Positions 14,873 to 22,057 of a DNA stretch of 22,858 bases are shown here, one piece after another (positions within the stretch are counted from its first letter, which is position 1; each line of letters opens with the position of its first letter). Position numbers and translations under genes: made by a program. The notes beneath the pieces were generated by a model. It saw nothing but the letters and a program-made list of their open reading frames with translations, ran no database searches and was not told the origin of the DNA. The DNA comes from a virus: the IMG/VR virus record IMGVR_UViG_3300040807_000774, positions 1-22,858 of that record; one strand, written 5' to 3'.

Positions 14873-15955
14873 TTATTCCTCAACAACCTCTAGCTCGTCT
14901 TGTTCAATTTCTTCTTCTAAAGGTTCATCTTCGGAATTACTTATCAAACCATTTGAAATATCATTCATAATGATTTCAAGTTTTTCACCGGTCCAACCTT
15001 TGCGGAACTCTAGCAATTCTTCGCCAGCGGCTGTAGTATACTTTAGACGATTACCTTGTTTAACAAGTAGCTCTTGCTTTTCAAACATATCAAGCAATCC
15101 ACTGTAGGGATCCATTCCTGACTCGTAAGGAATCTTAACCTGTACGCCTTCAAATGGCTTTGCGTAGCGTGTTTTCATAACCTTACATGCTGCACGAATA
15201 CCACGTACATCACTTACCTTATTACCATCTACATCTTCTTTGAGCTTGAGCTTACGCATTGCTACTACAATACTTGATGCGTAGATAAAGCCCTGTCCGC
15301 CTGAAATCTTATCATCAGGATCAAACATGTCCTGGCTAGCATATGTGTGGTTGGTACACACCATACCAACGTTATAACTACCAATCATGTTAACTGTGTT
15401 ACGCACAAGAGCTGTTAGTGCCTTGGGCTTACGACCCATATCACCTTTCATATCACCTCTATCGAACTGATCAACATCTGTAGGAGTTAGTAGCATGCCT
15501 AGGCTATCAATAACAAACAGAACCTTTGGACGGTCTTCTTCTGCCATAGCACGATAGTCTTTCATAAACGTACTAATAGTCTTAGCAACGTCATCAATCA
15601 TGCTCATGCTTAGTTTGAGTAGTTTGCTTTCATCTGTGTCAACACCTAGTGCCTGTAGCCATGCTTCGTCTAGAGCGTTCTCGCTGTCAACTAGTACAAC
15701 AAAGATACCTTGCTCTTGGGCGTTCTTAACAATGTTAGCACTAGCAAAATAACTCTTACCGGCGCCGCTCTCGCCAGCAAACACTGTAACCTTACCCATT
15801 GGTACACCCTTGTGGAAATCACCACTGATAAGATAGTTTAGTGCATAATTGCCTGTGCTGATCCAGTCAGTTGGATCATGAAACCCAACACTGAGTCCAT
15901 CAATACTTTTTGTAATATCCTTACGGAATTTGCTTACGTCAAAAGGCTTTGCCAT
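14873..15955 (-). CDS. uvsX: UvsX RecA-like recombinase
   Basis: The 360-aa protein is a RecA-family strand-exchange ATPase of the T4 UvsX type. Walker A is GESGAGKS (61-68), Walker B is VLFVID (145-150), and NHTYASQDMFDPDDKISGGQG covers the region equivalent to loop L2. The C-terminus is very acidic (about 340-360), as in UvsX proteins. It works with gp32 (encoded just upstream) and UvsY (12933-13391) in recombination-dependent replication and repair. The ATG at 15955 has a good Shine-Dalgarno, GGAGA, about seven bases before it. The gene follows gp32 after a 56-bp gap that holds a stem-loop, so its level may be set by read-through from the gp32 promoter. Size is near the usual 390 aa. Confidence 0.95.
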   Translation of the reverse strand: MAKPFDVSKFRKDITKSIDGLSVGFHDPTDWISTGNYALNYLISGDFHKGVPMGKVTVFAGESGAGKSYFASANIVKNAQEQGIFVVLVDSENALDEAWLQALGVDTDESKLLKLSMSMIDDVAKTISTFMKDYRAMAEEDRPKVLFVIDSLGMLLTPTDVDQFDRGDMKGDMGRKPKALTALVRNTVNMIGSYNVGMVCTNHTYASQDMFDPDDKISGGQGFIYASSIVVAMRKLKLKEDVDGNKVSDVRGIRAACKVMKTRYAKPFEGVQVKIPYESGMDPYSGLLDMFEKQELLVKQGNRLKYTTAAGEELLEFRKGWTGEKLEIIMNDISNGLISNSEDEPLEEEIEQDELEVVEE

Positions 15956-15970
15956 TTATATCTCCAGTAT

Positions 15971-16002
15971 AAGAAAAGTAAGGGAGAGCATTGCGCTCTC
16001 CC
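15971..16002 (-). terminator. Stem-loop between gp32 and uvsX, possible attenuator
   Basis: On the minus strand GGGAGAGC and GCTCTCCC (16002-15982 overall) form a perfect 8-bp stem with a five-base loop, followed by TTACTTTTCTT. The tract is T-rich but interrupted, so this looks like a partial terminator or an mRNA-stabilising hairpin that lowers uvsX relative to gp32. Confidence 0.6.
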
Positions 16003-16011
16003 CCTATTTAA

Positions 16012-16029
16012 TCAAGACTTCTGTCTTGA
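16012..16029 (-). repeat. Inverted repeat over the gp32 stop codon
   Basis: TCAAGAC (16012-16018) and GTCTTGA (16023-16029) are perfect inverted arms with a four-base loop and include the gp32 TGA. With the stem-loop at 15982-16002 this gives two hairpins in tandem at the gp32 3' end, which could protect the message from 3' decay. Confidence 0.55.
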
Positions 16030-16995
16030 ACGGATCATTGCAAGAATGTCTTCTGCACTCTTACCACCGTTATCGCCTGCTGGCGCTTCTGCTACTGGAG
16101 CAGGTTCTGGAGCAGCCTCTGGTTCAGGTGCTGCTGCTGTTTCAGTGGCCTGTGGTGCTGGCGCTGGCTTTGGTGCTGCCGCAGGAGTGTCAGACGTTTT
16201 AGAGGAACCCGCTGGAGCATCAACACCATATGGACGATAATACTGTCCAAAACGCTCAACATCATAAGCCTCGCCATCAACTGATGCTTCAAACATCTCC
16301 TTGATAGCGTTTAACTCTACCTCGCTAGGACGCTTGGGTAGGAAGTCATTTAGGTTATGTAAGCCAAAGGAATCAATTGCTGCCTTCTGTGCCTCTGTTA
16401 GTGCAGTCTCCTTGCGAGCCCACTTACTTGTGGAGTAGTCAGCGTACTGTCCCTTGGTTGTCTTTGTGATGCGGAAATCAAGTCCTGCATCATAGTCTGT
16501 TGGAAGTTCCTGGATATCAGGATCCATAAGTGCATCCTTAATAAGATTAAAGATACTTGGACTAATTACAAACCTACGAATTGGATTCTCAGGCTCAACA
16601 TCATCTGCGAGAGGATTTTCTGTTACGAAGCCCTGGAAAATGTAACTGCGCTTCTTCCAGTACTTGCGACCCATCTCCTCAAGACTTGAGTCCTTAAACC
16701 AGCCACGTACTTCACTTAGTACTGGGCAAGTATCGTTCCACATCTCAACGCATGGAACTTGAACTGTAACTTGATTAGAATGGTCACCCTTTACACCATT
16801 AAAGGGTAGACGAATCATTAGCCTTTCCATCCAAAAGAAAGTGTTTGATTCATCCTGATCTGGAAGGAAACGAACAACTGCCGTTGAGCCTTCTGGGATA
16901 TTCCAATGTGGGAAGATTGCGTTGTCGCCGCCTACACGTTCTGAACGTGTCTCTTGTGCTTTTAGTTTTGCACGGATTTCTGCTAAAGATGCCAT
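16012..16995 (-). CDS. 32: gp32-like single-stranded DNA-binding protein
   Basis: The 327-aa protein follows the T4 gp32 plan: a basic N-terminal segment (residues 1-20, with AEIRAKLKAQE) for cooperative binding, an OB-fold core rich in aromatic residues, and a C-terminal tail. The zinc site of T4 gp32 is only partly kept: His72, Cys82 and Cys90 are present, but the CPxC motif reads CPVL, so Leu93 stands in place of the last Cys. Residues about 262-308 are a low-complexity Ala/Pro/Glu linker, ending in a conserved-looking EDILAMIRSRQ. The start at 16995 has a strong Shine-Dalgarno AAAGGAGAA. A sigma70-like promoter and a T4-late-like motif lie upstream. The protein coats single-stranded DNA during replication and interacts with UvsX and UvsY. 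Confidence 0.9.
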   Translation of the reverse strand: MASLAEIRAKLKAQETRSERVGGDNAIFPHWNIPEGSTAVVRFLPDQDESNTFFWMERLMIRLPFNGVKGDHSNQVTVQVPCVEMWNDTCPVLSEVRGWFKDSSLEEMGRKYWKKRSYIFQGFVTENPLADDVEPENPIRRFVISPSIFNLIKDALMDPDIQELPTDYDAGLDFRITKTTKGQYADYSTSKWARKETALTEAQKAAIDSFGLHNLNDFLPKRPSEVELNAIKEMFEASVDGEAYDVERFGQYYRPYGVDAPAGSSKTSDTPAAAPKPAPAPQATETAAAPEPEAAPEPAPVAEAPAGDNGGKSAEDILAMIRSRQKS

Positions 16996-17067
16996 AATGC
17001 CTATTCTCCTTTGCCTATGTTTTAGCCTATTTGTTGCCTAAGACATACACTGCTTAACAACATGTAT

Positions 17068-17095
17068 ACAGTATATGACATTGTATTTATACTGT
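17068..17095. promoter_or_regulatory. Operator-like inverted repeat over the gp32 promoter
   Basis: ACAGTATA (17068-17075) and TATACTGT (17088-17095) are perfect 8-bp inverted arms with 12 bp between. They cover the -10 box and reach into the -35 box, the position of a repressor or activator site. The regulator is not known. Confidence 0.45.
17084..17091 (-). promoter_or_regulatory. T4-late-type promoter motif TATAAATA
   Basis: A perfect TATAAATA, the T4 late promoter consensus read by gp55-type sigma factors, lies on the minus strand inside the spacer of the sigma70-like promoter. Late start would be near 17078, still upstream of gp32. A chance match in A+T-rich DNA cannot be excluded. Confidence 0.45.
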
Positions 17096-17121
17096 CAACA
17101 ATAAAATTTAGGTTTTTTTGA

Positions 17122-17154
17122 CAAAAAAAGAAACCCTCAAACTGAAGTCTGAGG
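17122..17154 (-). terminator. Rho-independent terminator after the 780-aa gene
   Basis: The minus strand has CCTCAGAC and GTTTGAGG (17154-17135) as an 8-bp stem, one G-T pair, with a TTCA loop, followed by GTTTCTTTTTTTG. It lies about 35 bp past the stop of the 780-aa gene and upstream of the gp32 promoter, and closes the gp17 transcription unit. Confidence 0.85.
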
Positions 17155-17188
17155 ATCTCTCTTAGGCGGGTGTATTACCGGGAAATGA

Positions 17189-19531
17189 TTATTTTAGGCC
17201 TTCTAGGTATTTGCCGATCTCATCTCTTAGACTTTTTTGATATCCTTGCTCACCTTCTCGAATGCCAAAGTTGCTTTTTGTGTTTGACCCTATGCCTGCT
17301 GCTTTCTTTAGCCAATCAATGCTTTCATCATATTCAGCGGGCCTATCCATTTCTTCTGCTCTCATACTTTTTAGTTGCTGTTTGCTTACTAGACCTGGCA
17401 ATGCTGCCATAATGTCTTCGTCGCTTTCGCCATCGTCGATCATCTGTGTAATCTCTAGATGTACGTCTGACATACGACCTTCATCAAGGTCTTCAACTTC
17501 AGCTTCTGCGCTTTCGCCGTAGCCGCCTTGTAGTTGCTGTAAAACTTCATTAGTCCAAATACTTACGTCGCTACTGCCAATTTCTTCAACATCGCCAACA
17601 CTATCTGCTACATCTTGGATTGCGTCCATTACTGCCTCAGGGCCAGCTGAGCTAATTACACTAGTATGTTGACTTAAGATTCTTCTAAGAATTGATTGGT
17701 AAACTGGATTTTCTTCTTGTTGCTCGTAACCTTCTTCCTCATCTGCCCAGCTTTGGAATCCATACTCGTTATCTTCCATTTTCTTTTTGTCTGCAAGTGC
17801 CTTCTTCATTGGCTCATCTTTGTCGCCGTCGCCATCAAAGTCCAGGTAATCTGGCTTTTCTTCTTTCTTCTCAACAATATCATTCATTGATTGTTCGTAT
17901 TCAGCCATATATGGATCAGCTGATTCTTCCATATTCTGTGCAATAAGTTCTGCTTGGTCGCGGTCTGCTTTAACTTCTTCTACGCTTACACCAATGTAGT
18001 CTGCTAGATCTTCATCTGACATTTTGTTAATTGGAGCGTCGCCTGAACCTTCTTCAACTGACTCGTTTTGTGCTTGCTTGATTGCCATATTAGCAAGTTG
18101 TATTGCTAGCTTCTTGTTGTCTTTGTAGCCTTCGTCACTCATTCTAACGCCAAAAGACTGACCTTCACTAGCTACTTTAGTAGCCATATCTGCTGCGAAC
18201 ACACTAACTTCATCGTCTTGTGCACGATCAGCAATATCTCTAAGTATACCTGCTAGCATTGCGTTCTTGTCTTTGAACTGCATGCCCTTCCAACTTGGTG
18301 TTCCTGACATAAGTTCTAGGCTTGCGGGTAATTCAAATGTTCTTGCATCGCCTTCACCGCGGTCACCGCCGCCCATATTAATCTCGCCATAACCAGGCTC
18401 TTTGATATCACTGCCCATCTTTGGACCTTCTAAATCTTCAGCGTCTTGACTCCATGAACCAATCTCTACGCCGTCTTTCATTGCTCGTGCGCCAGTTACA
18501 TCGCCTTCAATTTCGGCGCCTGCACTCTTTGCACTTCTAGACCATTTGCCAAAGTCAAAGAACTCGCCAGATTTCTTTTCGCTTAATTTCATTGCTCTTC
18601 CTACTGCGCCTAGGCTGCTTTCTAACCTGTCATCGAATACTTCACGTGTAAGTTTTGTACGTAAATCATCGATGTCATTCTCATCAACTTCAATTTCTGC
18701 AGGCTCATAGTTCTCAAAGTAGTCTACATAACCTTTTTGTTTGCTAATGCTTTCCAGTGTACTCTTCAGGCCATAATAACGATCAGTTGCAAGGTCAATG
18801 ATCTCTTGGCTATCTTCAGTAACATAGTCATCTCTTTTAACACCGCGGACAAAGCTCTTAAGTTCGCTCATTTCTGCCATAATCTCTGAAATGTGTTCAC
18901 CGTATTCATCATTTTGATAACCACCATTACTAATGTGGCGAGCCATTGCTCTAGCCCCTGGTAGATAGTTGTTCTCAAAACGGAACCGTTCTCCTAAACT
19001 GTTCTCAATGTAGATGGCTCTAATATCTCTACTGCGACTTCCCATCTTCTCTTCGTCTACAGTTTTGTTATGCTGTACAATCAACTTTGCACCGTTAAGG
19101 TCTGCATAGCTGCGTTGACTGCTTCCGTATAGTTTGCTTTCCATGGCAACGTTATCCTTGGCGTTACTTTGTCCTACTAAGAAATCAAAATCTGCTTTGT
19201 CCAATCTAGACTTTGTCACGTTCTTAGTTTCGTAATTTAACATGTTTTGTGCGCTGAAAAATCTAAGATCCTTGAGAAAGTTATACCATTTATCTTTGGC
19301 ATCTTCGTCTGCTTCTTCAACAATATCATTTTTGAAATAAACTTTAAGTGATCCCTCGTCAAGAATACTAACAACTACACTACCGTAATCATTAACACCT
19401 TCTTTGAAGCCAAACTCAAAGAATACTGCTTCGTCAGGAACTAGTGTTTTGGCACCGTCGTCCCTGCCCATTGTTAGACTGTTGAATCTTCCACGTAGTC
19501 TTTCGTGTAAATCTTGTGATAATGCGCTCAT
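17189..19531 (-). CDS. Large acidic phage protein, probably virion or head associated
   Basis: The 780-aa protein resembles a long hypothetical protein recurrent in marine T4-like phages; I cannot give it a T4 name. The N-terminal part (about 1-250) contains a GAKLIVQHNKTV-type strand, SRSRDIRAIYIENSLGERF and LPGARAMARHISNGG. The middle is Gly/Asp-rich (GPKMGSDIKEPGYGE). Near residues 560-575 is DFDGDGDKDEP, a DxDxDxD calcium-loop-like motif followed by a lysine-rich helix. The C-terminal part has YQSILRRILSQHTSVI and PEAVMDAIQDVADSVG with GSSDVSIW. The protein is acidic, with many Asp, Glu and Ser, and shows no membrane segment. The gene follows gp17 by 10 bp and ends before a strong terminator, so a packaging or virion role is plausible. 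No strong Shine-Dalgarno is seen. Confidence 0.7.
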   Translation of the reverse strand: MSALSQDLHERLRGRFNSLTMGRDDGAKTLVPDEAVFFEFGFKEGVNDYGSVVVSILDEGSLKVYFKNDIVEEADEDAKDKWYNFLKDLRFFSAQNMLNYETKNVTKSRLDKADFDFLVGQSNAKDNVAMESKLYGSSQRSYADLNGAKLIVQHNKTVDEEKMGSRSRDIRAIYIENSLGERFRFENNYLPGARAMARHISNGGYQNDEYGEHISEIMAEMSELKSFVRGVKRDDYVTEDSQEIIDLATDRYYGLKSTLESISKQKGYVDYFENYEPAEIEVDENDIDDLRTKLTREVFDDRLESSLGAVGRAMKLSEKKSGEFFDFGKWSRSAKSAGAEIEGDVTGARAMKDGVEIGSWSQDAEDLEGPKMGSDIKEPGYGEINMGGGDRGEGDARTFELPASLELMSGTPSWKGMQFKDKNAMLAGILRDIADRAQDDEVSVFAADMATKVASEGQSFGVRMSDEGYKDNKKLAIQLANMAIKQAQNESVEEGSGDAPINKMSDEDLADYIGVSVEEVKADRDQAELIAQNMEESADPYMAEYEQSMNDIVEKKEEKPDYLDFDGDGDKDEPMKKALADKKKMEDNEYGFQSWADEEEGYEQQEENPVYQSILRRILSQHTSVISSAGPEAVMDAIQDVADSVGDVEEIGSSDVSIWTNEVLQQLQGGYGESAEAEVEDLDEGRMSDVHLEITQMIDDGESDEDIMAALPGLVSKQQLKSMRAEEMDRPAEYDESIDWLKKAAGIGSNTKSNFGIREGEQGYQKSLRDEIGKYLEGLK

Positions 19532-19541
19532 ACTGTATTTA

Positions 19542-21107
19542 TTAAACTAGCACAAAAGGCATAGGCTCCCTTGTGAAGTCATTACTGTCCCTTATTTGGT
19601 TTTCTAGCTCTGGTACATAAGTCTTTAATTGAGTTGCCATACGTAAAGCAAGTATTGTACTCATTACTAGATCGTCTGTTTCTCCAATTTTAGCAGCATA
19701 ACTACTACCATTTGCAATAAAGTTTTTAAGTTCACTTATTAACATCTTACTGTTTAGTGTGATTTTATCAGTCTCAACAAGTGTTTTTAGTTTGGCACAA
19801 CTGCTAAGTTTGGTACGTTGTGTAGTGTTAAAACCTTTTCGGAAGCGTCTTGCGTTGCCATGTGCTTTACTTTCACTTAGGAATATACCAGGTATATTTT
19901 CTTCACCTATATCTGCAATACTAATAAGAGCAGCTTCCCCTAGAGTATTGTTTTCTACACTGTAATAAACGCTATTTTCGTTAGCTGTTTCTTCCATGAT
20001 GTATTCGCAAATACTAACAAGAATCTTTATCTGTTGTGGGATAGGTGTTTTATTATGACACCATTCAGCTACCTGTGTCATACTAGGTGCTTCGAACACT
20101 TGTATAGCAGCAGGATCTCCACCAGTTCCTAGGCTAGGATCAAGTGCTACAATGTACAATTTATCTTTACTAGGCTTACGATACCAACGTACCATACCTT
20201 GTTTAAACAAAGGATCTTCGCCTCTCATACTTACAAGATGTAGACTATCTATAAGCGTTTCGTCATTAATAATAAATTCACATTCGTGTTCACGTCTGAA
20301 ACGTTCCTCGCCAATACGTCCTAGCTCTTCTTTTTTCCATTCTTCATCTCTGTCAGGATGATCCTGCCAGTAACTACGATATGATTTAAATCCATTAATG
20401 CCTATATCTGTTTCATTGCCGTTTTCATCAAAACACTTGTTAGCAAGTCTCCATATCTCAGCAAACTGGTCTTCATCACTGTTAGGTGTACTAGTAATAA
20501 TAGCTGCACCACCAGTTGCCAGTGTAGGACTAATACTGGTCCAAAACTCTCTAGCAATAGTAGGACGCACAAATGCAAACTCATCACAGTATAGTAAACT
20601 AATACTCAGACCACGCCCTGTATTTTCTGTTGTTGCTTGACTTAGTATGCGTGATCCGTTTTCAAATTCAATGCTACCTTTGTTGTAACTTGTTACGCCT
20701 GCTCGTATGTGATCCGGACAAAGTTCGTACGCATAACGTATGCGACTCATAATTTCTTGTGCACCGCTGTACTTGTGTGCAGCAATAAGAATAATACTGT
20801 CAGGAACAAACATAGCACGCCATAACAGATACCCTGCTGCCGTAGTTGTTTTGCCTGTTTGTCTAGGAAGCATGTTAACGTTGAATCTATAACCGTGATA
20901 TGTCTCTAGTAGCTTTTGTTGGTACTCGTACGGCTGATACTTCAGTTGTCCCTTTGTAGGGTGCTGGATAGTAAAATAGTTCTCCATAAAGAAAAACACA
21001 CCTGTTTCAGGATGCGCACAGGCAGCAAACTCCTGCACTTGTTCCTGTGTAAATCTTTGTGCTCTATGAGCTTTTTTTATGAGAACACCGTCTAAACTAC
21101 GACTCAT
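19542..21107 (-). CDS. 17: Terminase large subunit (gp17), ATPase and nuclease
   Basis: The 521-aa protein is the DNA-packaging motor of T4-like phages. The N-terminal ATPase has a Walker A variant RQTGKT (82-87, compare RQLGKT in T4), Walker B LLYCDE (171-176, with Glu176 as catalytic glutamate), and the coupling motif IITSTPN (203-209). The C-terminal RNase H-like nuclease shows its acidic residues at Asp323 (VALDPS), Glu385 (SVENN) and Asp478/Asp479 (TDDLV). All expected catalytic residues are present, so it should be active. It cuts concatemeric DNA and docks on the portal. The ATG at 21107 has an AAGGA Shine-Dalgarno and the gene overlaps the 144-aa gene before it by 11 bp, as gp16-gp17 pairs often do. 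Length is a little shorter than the 610 aa of T4. Confidence 0.95.
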   Translation of the reverse strand: MSRSLDGVLIKKAHRAQRFTQEQVQEFAACAHPETGVFFFMENYFTIQHPTKGQLKYQPYEYQQKLLETYHGYRFNVNMLPRQTGKTTTAAGYLLWRAMFVPDSIILIAAHKYSGAQEIMSRIRYAYELCPDHIRAGVTSYNKGSIEFENGSRILSQATTENTGRGLSISLLYCDEFAFVRPTIAREFWTSISPTLATGGAAIITSTPNSDEDQFAEIWRLANKCFDENGNETDIGINGFKSYRSYWQDHPDRDEEWKKEELGRIGEERFRREHECEFIINDETLIDSLHLVSMRGEDPLFKQGMVRWYRKPSKDKLYIVALDPSLGTGGDPAAIQVFEAPSMTQVAEWCHNKTPIPQQIKILVSICEYIMEETANENSVYYSVENNTLGEAALISIADIGEENIPGIFLSESKAHGNARRFRKGFNTTQRTKLSSCAKLKTLVETDKITLNSKMLISELKNFIANGSSYAAKIGETDDLVMSTILALRMATQLKTYVPELENQIRDSNDFTREPMPFVLV

Positions 21108-21531
21108 TTAAAATCCTTATATCTCTTCTAGCATTTGTACTTAAATTGATATACTCAGCTACGAAGTCAAAATGTCTTGCTAGCATTTTAAAAACCTGTT
21201 GATGTAAGATACTACTAGCAATATCATAGCTGCTCGATCCTATCTCACGATAGTATCTTTTATTTAATCCATATCGTTTTCCATACGCAGGAAAAACTCC
21301 ACTAAGAAATAAACACGTATCTCCCAGTTCTTTAGCACTAGTATAATCTTTTTTACTTAAAACTGAATATGCTTCTGCAAAACTCCGTTCTGGTAAAAAG
21401 TTTGGCTTATCTATGAAACTTCCAAGAAGTGCACTCACGTATACTTCTATATCCACTGGCAACTCATATCCTGTCTCTGTGCGTGTGTGTACGATTAGCT
21501 CGTTCATTGGGACAAAATATTCATTACGCAT
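21097..21531 (-). CDS. Hypothetical protein in the gp16 (small terminase) position
   Basis: The 144-aa protein lies directly before gp17 and overlaps it by 11 bp. In T4 this place is taken by the small terminase gp16 (164 aa), so position and size fit, but I see no sequence motif that proves it: no clear coiled coil and no helix-turn-helix. Visible segments are a SFAEAYSVL helix, KELGDTCLFLSGVFPAYGKR, and SYDIASSILHQQVFKMLARH, all helical by eye. The ATG at 21531 has a perfect Shine-Dalgarno, AGGAGGT, seven bases upstream, and is the first gene after the terminator at 21562-21592, so it may head the packaging transcript. The gp16 role is an inference from position. Confidence 0.65.
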   Translation of the reverse strand: MRNEYFVPMNELIVHTRTETGYELPVDIEVYVSALLGSFIDKPNFLPERSFAEAYSVLSKKDYTSAKELGDTCLFLSGVFPAYGKRYGLNKRYYREIGSSSYDIASSILHQQVFKMLARHFDFVAEYINLSTNARRDIRILNES

Positions 21532-21561
21532 TAAAACCTCCTATATATATGTACTTATCAC

Positions 21562-21592
21562 AAAAAAGAGGGCGACAAATATGCCGCCCTCT
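21562..21592 (-). terminator. Strong rho-independent terminator
   Basis: On the minus strand AGAGGGCG and CGCCCTCT (21592-21567) form a perfect 8-bp stem, extended by three inner pairs including one G-T, and run straight into TTTTT and G. It lies 27 bp past the stop of the 76-aa gene and closes the structural-SOD-membrane protein unit. Confidence 0.9.
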
Positions 21593-21618
21593 CTAATAGA
21601 GTCTAGATATCTAAACTA

Positions 21619-21849
21619 TTACTTACTTTTGTAGATGTGGTATAACACCCAAACAGCAACTAGACCTACTAGGCCTTCTGCTGATAGTCCTTTGATAATG
21701 CCTGTAACATTCTCAATGACACTGATGTCTGACCAAAAAGGTACTGCGCCTTTGAATAACACTTCTAGCACAATACCTAGTGCGATTAGGCTAACACCAA
21801 CTTCTGTTAGTGAACCTGCCCAACCTTTTACTTTTTTAAGAGCGTCCAT
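21619..21849 (-). CDS. Small membrane protein, two hydrophobic segments
   Basis: The 76-aa protein has a basic amphipathic start (MDALKKVKGWAGS), a hydrophobic segment GVSLIALGIVLEVLF (about 18-32), a polar middle (PFWSDISVIENVTG), and a second hydrophobic segment GLVGLVAVWVLYHIY (about 59-73), ending in KSK. Two membrane passes are likely. The ATG at 21849 has a strong AGGAGGAG Shine-Dalgarno. Similar short proteins are found near terminase or tail genes of marine T4-like phages; I know no function. A holin-like role is possible by topology, but there is no lysis gene next to it. It follows the 55-aa membrane protein by 28 bp and precedes a terminator. Confidence 0.75.
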   Translation of the reverse strand: MDALKKVKGWAGSLTEVGVSLIALGIVLEVLFKGAVPFWSDISVIENVTGIIKGLSAEGLVGLVAVWVLYHIYKSK

Positions 21850-21859
21850 TGTACTCTCC

Positions 21860-21874
21860 TCCTTAAGTTAAGGA
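21860..21874. repeat. Inverted repeat overlapping the Shine-Dalgarno of the 76-aa gene
   Basis: TCCTTAA and TTAAGGA are perfect 7-bp arms around a single base. In RNA a shorter stem, TCCTT with AAGGA, could form and bury part of the AAGGAGGAG ribosome-binding site, lowering translation of the 76-aa membrane protein. Seen in sequence; effect inferred. Confidence 0.4.
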
Positions 21875-21877
21875 CAT

Positions 21878-22045
21878 TTAGTCCTTTTTAATAATAGTCC
21901 AGATACCATAGGCTAAACCAGCCCATGCTACCCATGTAATGATTGGACTAGCAATTAGAGCGAGTACGCTGACTGCAATTACTACGCCGCCGTCCCATGA
22001 GGTACGTTCAGCGATACGGTCTTTTACCCAATTTACAATTTTCAT
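21878..22045 (-). CDS. Very small membrane protein (55 aa)
   Basis: This short frame begins at an ATG at 22045 with a strong Shine-Dalgarno, AAGGAG, nine bases upstream, and ends in TAA at 21878. The product starts with a basic amphipathic helix (MKIVNWVKDRIAERTSWDGG), then a long hydrophobic region VVIAVSVLALIASPIITW and VAWAGLAYGIWTII, ending KKD. One long or two short membrane passes separated by the Pro are likely. It lies 12 bp after the SOD gene and 28 bp before another small membrane protein gene, so the two probably act together or are both virion or membrane-associated. Function unknown. The good ribosome-binding site and clear composition support it as real despite its size. Confidence 0.75.
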   Translation of the reverse strand: MKIVNWVKDRIAERTSWDGGVVIAVSVLALIASPIITWVAWAGLAYGIWTIIKKD

Positions 22046-22057
22046 AGTTATATCTCC

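Larger units (their letters stand above)
17063..17098 (-). promoter_or_regulatory. Strong sigma70-type promoter upstream of gp32
   Basis: On the minus strand a consensus TTGACA (17098-17093) is followed after exactly 17 bp by TATACT (17075-17070), five of six matches to TATAAT. Transcription would start near 17063, giving a leader of about 68 bases to the gp32 ATG. It comes directly after a terminator, as expected for the head of a new transcription unit covering gp32, uvsX and perhaps the genes beyond. Confidence 0.75.

Noticed and set aside
14872-14886. Longer TTG start of the small acidic protein after uvsX
   Set aside because: The ATG at 14871 has a good Shine-Dalgarno and follows the uvsX stop by one base.
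15878-16240. Plus-strand frames rich in Ala, Gly and Ser opposite gp32
   Set aside because: They mirror the repetitive Ala/Pro/Glu linker of gp32 and are composition artefacts.
19536-19543. AATAAATA on the minus strand before the 780-aa gene, close to the T4-late motif
   Set aside because: It is only 5 bp from the ATG, so transcription would begin inside the gene, and it has one mismatch to TATAAATA.
21542-21550. TATATATA on the minus strand before the 144-aa gene, as a late promoter
   Set aside because: One mismatch to the consensus, and the start site would fall inside the Shine-Dalgarno, leaving no usable leader.
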